Assembly (NCBI GenBank): GCA_022510945.1
Contig: JAFLSK010000001.1
Location: forward strand, 62,001 to 126,000
Direction of reading: 5' to 3'
Origin: Ruminococcus sp.
Lineage (GTDB): Bacteria > Bacillota > Clostridia > Oscillospirales > Acutalibacteraceae
DNA length: 64,000 bases
Shown: positions 26,000 through 34,436 of the stretch, in pieces
Layout: each line of letters begins with the position of its first letter
Position numbering within the stretch: position 1 is the first letter of the stretch
Notes under the pieces: generated by a model
Told to the model about the DNA's origin: nothing
Seen by the model: only the letters and a program-made list of their open reading frames with translations
Database searches by the model: none
Position numbers and translations under genes: made by a program

Positions 26000-26746
26000 A
26001 TGGGAATTAATATGAAAGCAATATTACTTGAAAAGGAAATTTCTTCCACAAGCTATCCGGGCAGAGGAATAGTCCTCGGCAGAACATCTGACGGCACAAA
26101 CGCTGTTATCGCGTACTTTATTATGGGTCGCAGCAGCAACAGCCGCAACCGCGTATTCGTAGAGGACGGCGACGGAATTCGCACAAAGGCGTTCGACGAG
26201 AGCAAGCTCGAGGATCCGAGCCTAATAATCTACTCTCCAGTACGCACACTCGCTGAGAGCACAATCGTTACAAACGGCGACCAGACCGATACTATCCATG
26301 CGCTTATGTCCTGCGGCAGAACATTCGAGCAGAGTCTCAGCGCGCGTGAGTTCGAGCCCGATGCTCCGAACTACACACCTCGTATCAGCGGTATCGTAAA
26401 TTGCCGCACAGAGGCTGACGCAAGAGGCGAGAAGGTTTCCTACACAATGTCTATCCTCAAAAGCGCAAACGGCGATCCGAAGTGCTGCCAGAGATTCACA
26501 TTCGACTACGCTCACCCGATTCAGGGTATGGGTCACTATATCCATACATATATGGGTGATGGCAACCCGCTCCCGAGTTTTGAGGGCGAGCCTACTCTCG
26601 TAGAAATCGGCAACGACGATATTGACACATTTGCAGAGAAAATCTGGAACGCTCTTGACGACGATAATAAGGTTAGTCTTTTTGTAAGATATATCGACAT
26701 CGCTACCAACAAGGCAACTTCAAGAATTATTAATAAAAACAAGTAA
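26000..26746 (+). CDS. purO: IMP cyclohydrolase, PurO-like
   Basis: Closes the second purine ring, FAICAR to IMP. The 248-residue protein belongs to the stand-alone IMP cyclohydrolase family first described in archaea (SYPGRGIVLGRTSDG at the N-terminus, FIMGRSSNSRNRVF, PNYTPRISG), not to the N-terminal MGS-like domain of bifunctional PurH. The start is ATG 26000 or ATG 26012; the first lies directly after the sequestered GGCGGAAAGG. The adjacent gene supplies the AICAR transformylase activity, so the two together replace PurH. Confidence 0.88.
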   Translation: MGINMKAILLEKEISSTSYPGRGIVLGRTSDGTNAVIAYFIMGRSSNSRNRVFVEDGDGIRTKAFDESKLEDPSLIIYSPVRTLAESTIVTNGDQTDTIHALMSCGRTFEQSLSAREFEPDAPNYTPRISGIVNCRTEADARGEKVSYTMSILKSANGDPKCCQRFTFDYAHPIQGMGHYIHTYMGDGNPLPSFEGEPTLVEIGNDDIDTFAEKIWNALDDDNKVSLFVRYIDIATNKATSRIINKNK

Positions 26747-26758
26747 TCGGAGGTTATT

Positions 26759-27937
26759 ATGAACGAATTAGCTTTAAAATACGGTTGTAACCCTAATCAA
26801 AAGCCCTCAAGAGTTTTTATGAACGACGGCTCTGATTTACCTATTGAGGTCTTAAACGGCAAGCCTGGTTACATCAATTTCTTAGACGCATTTAACTCAT
26901 GGCAGCTCGTATGTGAGCTCAAGGCTGCGACAGGCCTGCCTGCTGCTGCTTCCTTCAAGCACGTTAGCCCCGCGGGTGCTGCTGTTGCAACTGAACTTTC
27001 AGACACGCTCAAGAAGATTTACTTCGTTGACGATCTCGAGCTTTCTCCGATTGCAAGCGCGTACGCAAAGGCGAGAGGCGCTGACAGAATGTCTTCATAC
27101 GGCGACTGGGTTGCTCTTTCCGATACCTGTGACGTTCAGACAGCAAAGCTTTTACAGAGAGAGGTTAGCGACGGTATCATCGCTCCCGACTACACTCCCG
27201 AGGCTTTAGAGGTGCTCAAGACAAAGCGCAAGGGCACATATAACGTTGTAAAAATTGACCCGAATTACGTTCCTGCTCCGATTGAGCACAAGGATGTTTT
27301 CGGTATCACATTTGAGCAGGGCAGAAACGAGCTCAAAATCGACGAGGAAATGATTACCTCTAACATTCCTACTGCTAACAAGAACTTTCCGGAGGAAGCT
27401 AAGCGTGATCTTCTCATCGCTCTTATCACCCTCAAATACACTCAGTCTAACTCCGTTTGCTATGCAAAGGACGGACAAGCTATCGGCGTAGGCGCAGGCC
27501 AGCAGTCGCGCGTACACTGCACAAGACTTGCCGGTAATAAGGCTGATATCTGGTGGCTCAGACAGCACCCGAAGGTGCTCGGACTCCAGTTTGTTGATAA
27601 TATCCGTCGCCCGGACCGTGACAATACAATTGACGTATATATTTCCGACGAGTATGATGATGTTCTCAGAGACGGCACTTGGCAGAATCTCTTCAAGGTT
27701 AAGCCCGAACCGCTTACCGCTGAGGAAAAGAAGGAGTGGATTGCAAAGAACAGCGGCGTAAGCCTCGGTTCCGACGCTTTCTTCCCGTTTGGCGACAACA
27801 TTGAGCGCGCAAAGAAGTCGGGTGTTCAGTATGTTGCTCAGCCCGGCGGTTCAATCCGCGATGACAATGTTATCGAGACCTGCGACAAGTACAATATGAC
27901 AATGGCGTTCACCGGAATCAGACTCTTCCATCATTAA
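26759..27937 (+). CDS. purH: Stand-alone AICAR transformylase (PurH C-terminal domain type)
   Basis: Formylates AICAR with 10-formyl-THF to FAICAR. The 392-residue protein contains only the transformylase half of PurH: KYGCNPNQKPSRVF at the start, the catalytic Lys-His in SFKHVSPAGAA (near residue 66), YTQSNSVCYAKDGQAIGVG and the C-terminal DGIRLFHH-like end (TGIRLFHH). At about 390 residues it matches the short clostridial form and lacks the IMP cyclohydrolase N-domain, which is supplied by purO 12 bases upstream. ATG 26759 follows CGGAGG. Confidence 0.9.
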   Translation: MNELALKYGCNPNQKPSRVFMNDGSDLPIEVLNGKPGYINFLDAFNSWQLVCELKAATGLPAAASFKHVSPAGAAVATELSDTLKKIYFVDDLELSPIASAYAKARGADRMSSYGDWVALSDTCDVQTAKLLQREVSDGIIAPDYTPEALEVLKTKRKGTYNVVKIDPNYVPAPIEHKDVFGITFEQGRNELKIDEEMITSNIPTANKNFPEEAKRDLLIALITLKYTQSNSVCYAKDGQAIGVGAGQQSRVHCTRLAGNKADIWWLRQHPKVLGLQFVDNIRRPDRDNTIDVYISDEYDDVLRDGTWQNLFKVKPEPLTAEEKKEWIAKNSGVSLGSDAFFPFGDNIERAKKSGVQYVAQPGGSIRDDNVIETCDKYNMTMAFTGIRLFHH

Positions 27938-27953
27938 TCAAGAGGTACGGAAA

Positions 27954-29219
27954 ATGAAAATATTAATGGTTGGCTCGGGCGGCAGAGAGCACGCTTTAAT
28001 TAAAAAGTTAAAAGAGTCGCCCAAGTGCACAAAGCTATATTGCGCACCGGGCAACGGCGGTATTGCAAAGGATGCCGAGATCGTAAATATCGGTGCAATG
28101 GACATTGAAAATATGGTGAAGTTTGCTAAGGACGAGGCAATTGACCTAGTGTTCGTAGCTCCGGATGATCCGCTCGCTGCGGGTATGGTTGACGCTATGA
28201 ACAACGCTGGACTGCGCGCCTTCGGCCCCGACGCAAACGCAGCTATTATCGAAGCTTCCAAGGTTTTCTCAAAGAACCTTATGAAAAAATACAATATTCC
28301 AACAGCGAAGTACGAGGTTTTCGACGACGCTAAGAAGGCTATGGAGTATGTTGAGAAAGAGAACACAGTTCCCGTTGTTGTAAAGGCTGACGGTCTCGCA
28401 CTCGGCAAGGGTGTAATTATCGCTCAGACGATTGATGACGCAAAGGCAGCTATCACGTCCATTATGGAGGGCAAGCAGTTCGGCGACTCGGGCAACAATA
28501 TCGTAATCGAGGAATTCCTCACGGGTCCCGAGGTCAGCGTTCTTGCATTTACAGACGGCAAGGTTGTCAAGCCTATGGTCAGTTCAAAGGACCACAAGCG
28601 CGCTTACGACAATGACGAAGGCCTCAACACGGGCGGTATGGGCACGATAAGCCCCAATCCGTACTACACCGATGAAATCGCTCAGGAGTGCTACGATACG
28701 ATTTTTGTGCCGACTATTGAGGCTATGAGCAAAGAGGGAAGACCCTTTAAGGGTTGTCTCTACTTTGGCCTTATGATTACTCCTAACGGTCCGAAGGTTA
28801 TCGAGTACAATGCTCGTTTCGGCGACCCCGAGGCGCAGGTAGTTCTCCCGAGACTTAAAACTGACCTTGTTGATATTTGTGAGGCTATCATTGATGAAAA
28901 GCTCGCTGATATCGACGTTGAGTGGTACGACGGCGCGACAGCCTGCGTAGTTATGGCGAGCGGCGGCTACCCGCTTGCGTACAAGAAGGGTATCGAGATT
29001 ACAGGTCTTGACGAGAATGGCTCTGTTGATGGTGCAATTGTGTACCACGCAGGCACAAAACTTGAAGACGGCAAATTCCTCACGAACGGCGGCCGTGTTC
29101 TCGGCGTGACAGCAAAGGCAGATACACTCGACGAGGCTCTTGAAAGAGCATACGCTGCGGTCCACAAAATCAACTTCGACGGCGCTCACTTCCGCAAGGA
29201 TATAGGTAGAACAAAATAA
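27954..29219 (+). CDS. purD: Phosphoribosylamine-glycine ligase (GAR synthetase)
   Basis: Ligates glycine to phosphoribosylamine with ATP. The 421-residue ATP-grasp enzyme has MVGSGGREHALI, the KADGLALGKGV nucleotide segment, RFGDPEAQ (metal site) and the C-terminal GGRVLGVTA. Start ATG 27954 follows AGAGGTACGG. It is the last gene of operon 2, closed by the terminator at 29226. Its unstable substrate is the product of PurF, which fits having purF copy 2 in the same operon. Confidence 0.96.
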   Translation: MKILMVGSGGREHALIKKLKESPKCTKLYCAPGNGGIAKDAEIVNIGAMDIENMVKFAKDEAIDLVFVAPDDPLAAGMVDAMNNAGLRAFGPDANAAIIEASKVFSKNLMKKYNIPTAKYEVFDDAKKAMEYVEKENTVPVVVKADGLALGKGVIIAQTIDDAKAAITSIMEGKQFGDSGNNIVIEEFLTGPEVSVLAFTDGKVVKPMVSSKDHKRAYDNDEGLNTGGMGTISPNPYYTDEIAQECYDTIFVPTIEAMSKEGRPFKGCLYFGLMITPNGPKVIEYNARFGDPEAQVVLPRLKTDLVDICEAIIDEKLADIDVEWYDGATACVVMASGGYPLAYKKGIEITGLDENGSVDGAIVYHAGTKLEDGKFLTNGGRVLGVTAKADTLDEALERAYAAVHKINFDGAHFRKDIGRTK

Positions 29220-29225
29220 TACAGT

Positions 29226-29256
29226 AAAAGGTTGTCTCTTTGAGACAACCTTTTTT
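29226..29256 (+). terminator. Rho-independent terminator of purine operon 2
   Basis: AAAAGGTTGTCTC-ttt-GAGACAACCTTTT with six T at the 3' side, directly after purD. Confidence 0.93.
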
Positions 29257-29272
29257 AAGAATGGAGGACAAA

Positions 29273-29677
29273 ATGACAAAAAACGAGACAATTAAAGGTA
29301 TTATCGGTATTTTTTTAAGTATGTTGGTAGGATTAAATATATTGATTGGTTTTTGTTTTAACGAGCTTATTAAATTTTGTTCTATTTTTTTCGTGTTTCT
29401 CTATATATTTCAGATTGCTGTAGTTCCGTATGCACATCGTTTTTTACATAATAAGAAATGGTATACTGCAACGCTGATAACGTTATGTGTTTTAAATATA
29501 TTTTACTGTGCGATATTTGCCGGAATTATTGTTAGTATAAAATCATCTGGCAATCCTTGGGCTGAATTAGGCGTTTTTGTAATGATAATAATCCTAATTC
29601 CTATGTTAGTAATTACTTCGGCTATAATAATAGCGTCTATTATTTCATATAATAAAAGAAAGGGCAGTTTTAATTAA
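29273..29677 (+). CDS. Small four-helix membrane protein of unknown function
   Basis: Not recognised. The 134-residue product has four hydrophobic segments (about 8-28, 32-50, 66-86 and 97-122) and a basic C-terminus (SYNKRKGSFN), with no catalytic motif. ATG 29273 is preceded by GGAGGA. Codon use is AT-rich. It follows the purD terminator, and its stop codon lies in the loop of the terminator shared with copA. No obvious link to purine genes. Confidence 0.6.
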   Translation: MTKNETIKGIIGIFLSMLVGLNILIGFCFNELIKFCSIFFVFLYIFQIAVVPYAHRFLHNKKWYTATLITLCVLNIFYCAIFAGIIVSIKSSGNPWAELGVFVMIIILIPMLVITSAIIIASIISYNKRKGSFN

Positions 29678-29690
29678 CTGCCCTTTATCT
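29659..29690. terminator. Shared convergent terminator
   Basis: AAAGGGCAGTT-ttaatt-AACTGCCCTTT between the convergent small membrane gene and copA; the loop contains the TAA stop of the plus-strand gene. Confidence 0.8.
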
Positions 29691-29887
29691 TATTCGATTC
29701 CTGTTACTGTGTATCCTGCGTCGGTGATTGCTTTCCTGATAGCGTCATCCGAGACGGATTTGTCAATTGTTGCGCTGCCTTTTTCGAGGTCAACATTTAC
29801 AGGTTGGTCTGTCAGTGCTTCGAGTGCTTTTGTCACATGAGCCTTGCAATGCTCACACATCATACCCTCTATTAAAACTGTTTTCAT
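29690..29887 (-). CDS. Possible internally initiated CopZ-like copper chaperone within copA
   Basis: Within copA and in the same frame, AAAAGGAGGTG (minus strand, 29894-29904) is followed after six bases by ATG at 29887. Initiation here would make a 65-residue protein, MKTVLIEGMMCEHC..., which is exactly one complete heavy-metal-associated domain of CopZ size with the CxxC metal site. The site encodes Lys-Glu-Val in copA, so it is not required by the protein sequence. It may be the relic of a separate copZ gene fused to copA by loss of a stop codon, still able to release free chaperone. Confidence 0.5.
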   Translation of the reverse strand: MKTVLIEGMMCEHCKAHVTKALEALTDQPVNVDLEKGSATIDKSVSDDAIRKAITDAGYTVTGIE

Positions 29888-32164
29888 TTCTAACACCTCC
29901 TTTTCAAGCACAATGGTTTCATAATCTTTTATTTGTTTTGCAGTAGAAGTTACTGCCTTTGGCTTGAATCTCCTCAATCTTAGCGCGTTAGATACCACAC
30001 AGATTGAGCTCAGACTCATTGCAATCGTGCCGAACATCGGCTCGAGCTGCCATCCGAGTAGGTGATAGAACGCTCCCGCCGCGAGAGGAATACCGATAAC
30101 GTTATAAATAAACGCCCAGAACAGGTTTTCCTTAATATTTTTCAGTACAGCGCGGCTGAGCTGAATTGTCGTAACAATGTCAAGCGGATCGCTTTTCATA
30201 AGAACAATATCGGCCGAGTCGATAGCGATATCCGTGCCAGCGCCGATTGCGATTCCTACATCGGCAGTCACGAGGGCAGGGGAGTCGTTAACTCCGTCTC
30301 CAACCATTGCAACAGCACCGCTCTCCTTAAATGTGCGGACAACCTGCTCTTTTTGGTGCGGAAGAACCTGAGCGTAAGCTGTTTTAATTCCTGCTAATTT
30401 CTGAATTGAATTTGCTGTCTGCTTGTTATCGCCCGTGAGCATAACAGTGTCTACTCCGATACCGTTAAGGCTCGAAATCGCCTTTTTACTTGTCTCTTTT
30501 ATTGTGTCGGCAACAGCAATAACGCCGATAACCTTTTCTTTATCTGAAAAAATAAGGGGAGTTTTACCGTTGTTATATAATTCTGATAAAGAATTATTAT
30601 CAAATTTTATTCCGAGACTTTCTATAAAGCTGTAGTTACCCGAGTAATATGTGCTTCCGTTTATTTCCGCGGAAATACCCGAGCCCGTGAATGATTTGAA
30701 GTTCTCCGTTTTTAATATCTCGAGGTTTTTCTCCTTAGCAAAATCTACGACGGCCTTAGCAAGCGGATGTTCGGAGTTATTTTCGATAGAGTACGCAATC
30801 TGCAAAAGTTCGTTTTCGTTGATGTAGGGGATGATGTCAGTGACCTGTGGGGTGCCCTTTGTAATAGTTCCCGTTTTGTCGAGCACAACTGTTTTCACTT
30901 TGTTTGCAGTCTCCAAAGCAAGAGCGGATTTGATAAGGATTCCGTACTGCGCCGCCTTACCTGTACCGACCATAATCGCTGTAGGCGTCGCGAGTCCAAG
31001 CGCACATGGGCAGGAGATAACGAGGACAGCTATTCCGAACGAGATAGCCTGACCGACCTCTGCGCCGACAAGCAGCCATATAATAGTCGTAACAATTGCA
31101 ATTGCGATAACAACCGGAACAAATACAGCCGCAACCTTATCCGCAATTCTAGCAATAGGAGCCTTTGATGAGGTCGCGTCTTCGACCAACTTTATAATCT
31201 TCGAGAGCGTAGTGTCGTCGCCCGTGTTTACCGCCTCAATCTTTATATAACCCGAGGTCAGCACTGTTCCGCCCGTTACGTTGTCGCCGATATGTTTGTC
31301 AACAGGAATACTTTCGCCCGTGATAGCAGACTCGTCAATGCTGCAATCACCCTCTACAATCCGTCCGTCCACAGGTATACTCATACCGTTTTTGCATATT
31401 ACAACGTCTCCTGCGACAATATTATTGGTATCGATTTCTACTTCGACGCCTTCTTTCTCAATCAGAGCAGTTTTAGGCGTAAGCTTTACGAGCTTGCTGA
31501 TAGCCGACGAGGTTTTACTCTTACTCTTACTCTCGAGGAATTTGCCGATTGAAATAAAAGTAAGTATCATTCCCGCGGACTCGAAGTAGTAGTGAACGCC
31601 CATATGCATAGCGTGCATTACTGTCATTTGGTTTATAGTGGCGATAATGAAGTTGTAAAGGCTGTATACAACCGAAATTCCCGCGCCGAGCGCAATCAGC
31701 GCGTCCATATTCGGGTTAAGCTTAAAAAGCGATTTAAAGCCGTTTATAAAGTATTTACGATTCAGTATAAGAATAGGAATGAGGAAAACGAGCTCACATA
31801 TACCCTGAATAGTCATATTGTCGAGCAGTTCTATGTGCAATCCCATCATATGCCCCATAGCGACAATCATAAGCGGAATGAGGAATACTACTGACCATAT
31901 GAGCTGCTGTTTAGCGGAGTTCGCAGGTTCGTCGTAGCCCTCGCTGTCGTGCGAAAACTCCTTCGCTCCGTAACCGGCGGATTTAACGGCGGATATAATA
32001 GTGTTGCTGTCAATCTTGCTTTCATCAAATTTTACGTCCATAGTGTTTGCAAGAAGATTGACGTTTGCAGACATAATGCCGTCAAGTTTTCTGACTGCAT
32101 TTTCAACGTGCATCTGGCACGCTGAGCAGGTCATACCGGTTATATTGTATTTCTGTTCCTTCAT
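29690..32164 (-). CDS. copA: Copper-exporting P1B-type ATPase with fused C-terminal chaperone domain
   Basis: Exports Cu(I) from the cytosol. The 824-residue protein has an N-terminal heavy-metal domain (GMTCSAC, residues 10-16), membrane helices, the actuator motif TGES, the transport motif SCPCALG, phosphorylation motif DKTGTITKG, GDGVND and the usual C-terminal helix pair. Unusually it continues after a linker (about 735-758) into a second heavy-metal domain (EGMMCEHC, about 766-773), i.e. a CopZ-like domain at the C-terminus. Just before that domain lies an in-frame, near-perfect ribosome binding site and ATG (see 29690-29887). Start 32164 follows AAGGTGAT on the minus strand. Confidence 0.95.
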   Translation of the reverse strand: MKEQKYNITGMTCSACQMHVENAVRKLDGIMSANVNLLANTMDVKFDESKIDSNTIISAVKSAGYGAKEFSHDSEGYDEPANSAKQQLIWSVVFLIPLMIVAMGHMMGLHIELLDNMTIQGICELVFLIPILILNRKYFINGFKSLFKLNPNMDALIALGAGISVVYSLYNFIIATINQMTVMHAMHMGVHYYFESAGMILTFISIGKFLESKSKSKTSSAISKLVKLTPKTALIEKEGVEVEIDTNNIVAGDVVICKNGMSIPVDGRIVEGDCSIDESAITGESIPVDKHIGDNVTGGTVLTSGYIKIEAVNTGDDTTLSKIIKLVEDATSSKAPIARIADKVAAVFVPVVIAIAIVTTIIWLLVGAEVGQAISFGIAVLVISCPCALGLATPTAIMVGTGKAAQYGILIKSALALETANKVKTVVLDKTGTITKGTPQVTDIIPYINENELLQIAYSIENNSEHPLAKAVVDFAKEKNLEILKTENFKSFTGSGISAEINGSTYYSGNYSFIESLGIKFDNNSLSELYNNGKTPLIFSDKEKVIGVIAVADTIKETSKKAISSLNGIGVDTVMLTGDNKQTANSIQKLAGIKTAYAQVLPHQKEQVVRTFKESGAVAMVGDGVNDSPALVTADVGIAIGAGTDIAIDSADIVLMKSDPLDIVTTIQLSRAVLKNIKENLFWAFIYNVIGIPLAAGAFYHLLGWQLEPMFGTIAMSLSSICVVSNALRLRRFKPKAVTSTAKQIKDYETIVLEKEVLEMKTVLIEGMMCEHCKAHVTKALEALTDQPVNVDLEKGSATIDKSVSDDAIRKAITDAGYTVTGIE

Positions 32165-32176
32165 AATATCACCTTA

Positions 32177-32192
32177 GTTAGTATCAACTAAC
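32177..32192. promoter_or_regulatory. Candidate operator at the copA start site
   Basis: The inverted repeat GTTAGTTGATACTAAC (six-base arms, four-base spacer, minus-strand reading) begins four bases downstream of the copA -10 and so covers the likely transcription start. The position suits a metal-responsive repressor; the TTAG...CTAA arms vaguely resemble DtxR/MntR-type sites, but no regulator is encoded nearby. Confidence 0.45.
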
Positions 32193-32195
32193 AAG

Positions 32196-32224
32196 ATTTT
32201 AACATAACAGGAAAAATATGTCAA
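32196..32224 (-). promoter_or_regulatory. Strong sigma-A promoter for copA
   Basis: On the minus strand TTGACA (32219-32224), exactly 17 bases, TAAAAT (32196-32201). It starts eight bases after the spo0A terminator. Confidence 0.8.
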
Positions 32225-32231
32225 TACATAG

Positions 32232-32257
32232 AAAAACGGCCTGATTTCAGACCGTTT
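32232..32257 (-). terminator. Rho-independent terminator after spo0A
   Basis: Minus strand AAACGGTCTG-aaat-CAGGCCGTTT (one G-U pair) followed by TTCTATG, between spo0A and the copA promoter. Confidence 0.8.
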
Positions 32258-32264
32258 CTTTTCA

Positions 32265-33032
32265 TTAGCTTGCATTTCTCAGCTGTAATCTAAGCTTATC
32301 GGAAATCATCGCAATAAACTCACTGTTTGTCGGCTTGCCTCGACCGTTGTGAATCGTATATCCGAAGTACGAGTTGAGCACATCCACATCTCCGCGATCC
32401 CACGCAACCTCGATAGCGTGGCGAATTGCTCGTTCAACGCGCGATGAGGTTGTCTCATATTTTTTCGCAACGTTAGGGTAGAGCTGCTTAGTCACCGCGT
32501 TAATAATATCAGGCTTTTCTATTGACATAATTATTGAATCTCTAAGGTAATTATAGCCCTTTATATGAGCAGGAACTCCGATTTCGTGCAAAATTTCCGT
32601 TACTCTTACTTCTATCCCGATGCTGTCGTAAGGGTTATATGTATTACCATTCGATTTACCCTTGCGCACAAGCGTCACTATATCCTCGCAGATTGAATTG
32701 ATATTATATGGTTTTAGAGCGTAGTAGCTTGCGCCGTTGTTCATTATCTCGCGTTCAAGCGCAGGGCTGTTGAACGACGCCGTTACTATCATAGTCGGCT
32801 CCTTTATTCCGTTCTTCTTGATTGAGCGCATAACTCCGAGCGAGTCAAGCCTCGTCATAAATAAATCCATAAGCACCACGTCCGGACCTTGGTTCGAGAT
32901 TTTAAGCAGGAGCTCCTCGCCGTCTTTGTTGCAAAACGCAGGTTCGATATTATAACTGTCGAATATTTTGAGGTCATCTGTACTGAATCCTGACGCATCT
33001 TCTGTAATCAACAGTTTTATTACTTCGTTCAT
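32265..33032 (-). CDS. spo0A: Stage 0 sporulation protein A, master regulator
   Basis: Phosphorylation-activated regulator of sporulation entry. The 255-residue protein has a receiver domain (1-125) with acidic pair Glu11/Asp12, phospho-acceptor Asp56 in VVLMDLFM and Lys in ALKPYN, then a linker and the Spo0A-specific effector domain with [16 protein letters not shown] (recognition helix region) and [11 protein letters not shown]. Start 33032 follows GGAGGAA. It lies downstream of spoIVB in the conserved spoIVB-spo0A order, marking a spore former. The acidic pair is Glu-Asp rather than Asp-Asp. Confidence 0.97.
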   Translation of the reverse strand: MNEVIKLLITEDASGFSTDDLKIFDSYNIEPAFCNKDGEELLLKISNQGPDVVLMDLFMTRLDSLGVMRSIKKNGIKEPTMIVTASFNSPALEREIMNNGASYYALKPYNINSICEDIVTLVRKGKSNGNTYNPYDSIGIEVRVTEILHEIGVPAHIKGYNYLRDSIIMSIEKPDIINAVTKQLYPNVAKKYETTSSRVERAIRHAIEVAWDRGDVDVLNSYFGYTIHNGRGKPTNSEFIAMISDKLRLQLRNAS

Positions 33033-33191
33033 TTGTATTCCTCCATAAGATTATTTTGTGAAAATATTTTACCATAAAGCGGTAAAATTGGCAATACTTT
33101 CCAAAAAACTTTTTTAAAAAATCTCAAAAATATTTTTACTAACATTATAATTTCTAAAAAATTTCACAATATATTGTATATTGCGTTAATA

Positions 33192-33198
33192 TACGACA
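33192..33198 (-). promoter_or_regulatory. One-mismatch Spo0A box upstream of spo0A
   Basis: Minus-strand TGTCGTA differs at one base from the 0A box TGTCGAA. It lies about 160 bases upstream of spo0A in the otherwise AT-rich spoIVB-spo0A gap, a place where autoregulation is known in other spore formers. A single 7-mer is weak evidence. Confidence 0.25.
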
Positions 33199-33228
33199 CA
33201 AAATATCGACTTTCTTTGCGGAATTATG

Positions 33229-33254
33229 TAGCCCTACCGAGATTGGTAGGGCTA
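33229..33254 (-). terminator. Hairpin after spoIVB, probable terminator
   Basis: TAGCCCTACC-gagatt-GGTAGGGCTA is a perfect ten-base stem starting just after the spoIVB stop. The T tract on the minus strand is poor, so leaky read-through into spo0A is possible. Confidence 0.6.
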
Positions 33255-33256
33255 AT

Positions 33257-34270
33257 TTAGTCTGAAATTATATTTTCTGCAAGTATTCCGTAGCCCTCTG
33301 TACAGTTTTCGAGGAAGACGTGAGTCAGCGCTCCGACAAATTTTCCGTTCTGTATGATAGGACTACCGCTCATACCCTGAACAATACCTCCCGTTTTTTT
33401 GAGAAGTCTTTTATCCGTTACTTTAATTATAAAATTTCTATTGGTGTTTTCGTTGTAATTGCAAATACTCTCAATTTCAACTTCGTATTTTTTAGGTTTA
33501 GTACCGTCGATAGTAGTATACATATAGGCGTTACCTGTTTTTAGTTCACTGTTTTCAGTAACGTCGCAGATTATTCTGCTTTGAGGGCAGGTGTTCAGCT
33601 TTCCGTGAATACCGAGAGCAGTGTTGTCTGCTATTGTACCAATGCTGTCATCGGTAAAATAACCGTTAAGCGTTCCGATGTTGTTGTTTTCTGATTTAGT
33701 AACGCTTGATATTGAAGCGCTCAGTATTTCACCGCTGTTTGTCGCCATAAGACACCCCGTATCGACGTCGCAGATTCCGTGACCTAACGCGCCGTAGGTC
33801 ATACTATCTGCGTCGTAGTAGCTTATTGTTCCGATTCCGGCGCAACTGTCGCGGACCCATATTCCGGCAAAATACTCTCCTTGGCTATTTTGCTCAGGTG
33901 TTATATCAATATTAAGCTTACCTTCGTTTCTTAATATACTGAGCCTTAGCTTTTTACCTTCAGAGTTCTTGATAATATCGTTGACCTCTTCGTTACTCTT
34001 TACCTTTTTATTGTTTATGCTTGTAATTATATCTCCTTTTTTTACTCCTGCTTTTTGTGCAGGACAGATGTCGCCGTATTTGCCTTCGAAACTTTCGAGG
34101 CGTGTCACCATTACGCCCTTGCAGTAAAGCTTGAGCCCAAAGGATTCTCCGCCAATAATTACCTGCTTTGTTTTAGCCTCTGCGGGAATTAACCCCGAAA
34201 ATAGGAAGAAAATAAATACAAGCACTACAGAAATTAGTTTTAAATTTTTTTTAGATACATTTTTTGCCAT
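33257..34270 (-). CDS. spoIVB: SpoIVB serine peptidase (S55 family, PDZ domain)
   Basis: Forespore-secreted protease that triggers pro-sigma-K processing by cleaving SpoIVFA/BofA complexes. The 337-residue protein has an N-terminal membrane/signal segment (about 10-32), a PDZ domain (about 65-125, AGVKKGDIITSINNKKV) and the peptidase domain with YGALGHGI (His) and GIVQGMSGSPI (catalytic Ser). I start at ATG 34270, after AAAGGTGGTG; an ATG at 34288 overlaps that site. Its presumed target BofA is encoded at 19657. A sigma-F/G-like CATACTA lies upstream. Confidence 0.93.
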   Translation of the reverse strand: MAKNVSKKNLKLISVVLVFIFFLFSGLIPAEAKTKQVIIGGESFGLKLYCKGVMVTRLESFEGKYGDICPAQKAGVKKGDIITSINNKKVKSNEEVNDIIKNSEGKKLRLSILRNEGKLNIDITPEQNSQGEYFAGIWVRDSCAGIGTISYYDADSMTYGALGHGICDVDTGCLMATNSGEILSASISSVTKSENNNIGTLNGYFTDDSIGTIADNTALGIHGKLNTCPQSRIICDVTENSELKTGNAYMYTTIDGTKPKKYEVEIESICNYNENTNRNFIIKVTDKRLLKKTGGIVQGMSGSPIIQNGKFVGALTHVFLENCTEGYGILAENIISD

Positions 34271-34323
34271 TTGTTCACCACCTTTCATTTAGCTCTATTA
34301 TTTTTTGACAAGGTGGTGTATAA

Positions 34324-34330
34324 TAGTATG
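34324..34330 (-). promoter_or_regulatory. Candidate sigma-G/sigma-F -10 element for spoIVB
   Basis: Minus strand reads CATACTA, the -10 consensus of forespore sigma factors, about 54 bases upstream of the spoIVB start. A matching -35 is poor (TTTGTA), so this is tentative. Confidence 0.3.
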
Positions 34331-34436
34331 GAAACAAATCTTAATACAAAATATTTTGCTAAGTATATTCGGATTTTTCGAATGAATCCGCATTATTTTT
34401 CAAAATTTTTCAATAAAGTCATTTATTGAGGTAGCT

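Noticed and set aside
34306-34323. TTGACA and TATAAT close together upstream of the P-type ATPase
   Set aside because: The spacing is only eight bases, incompatible with sigma-A recognition.
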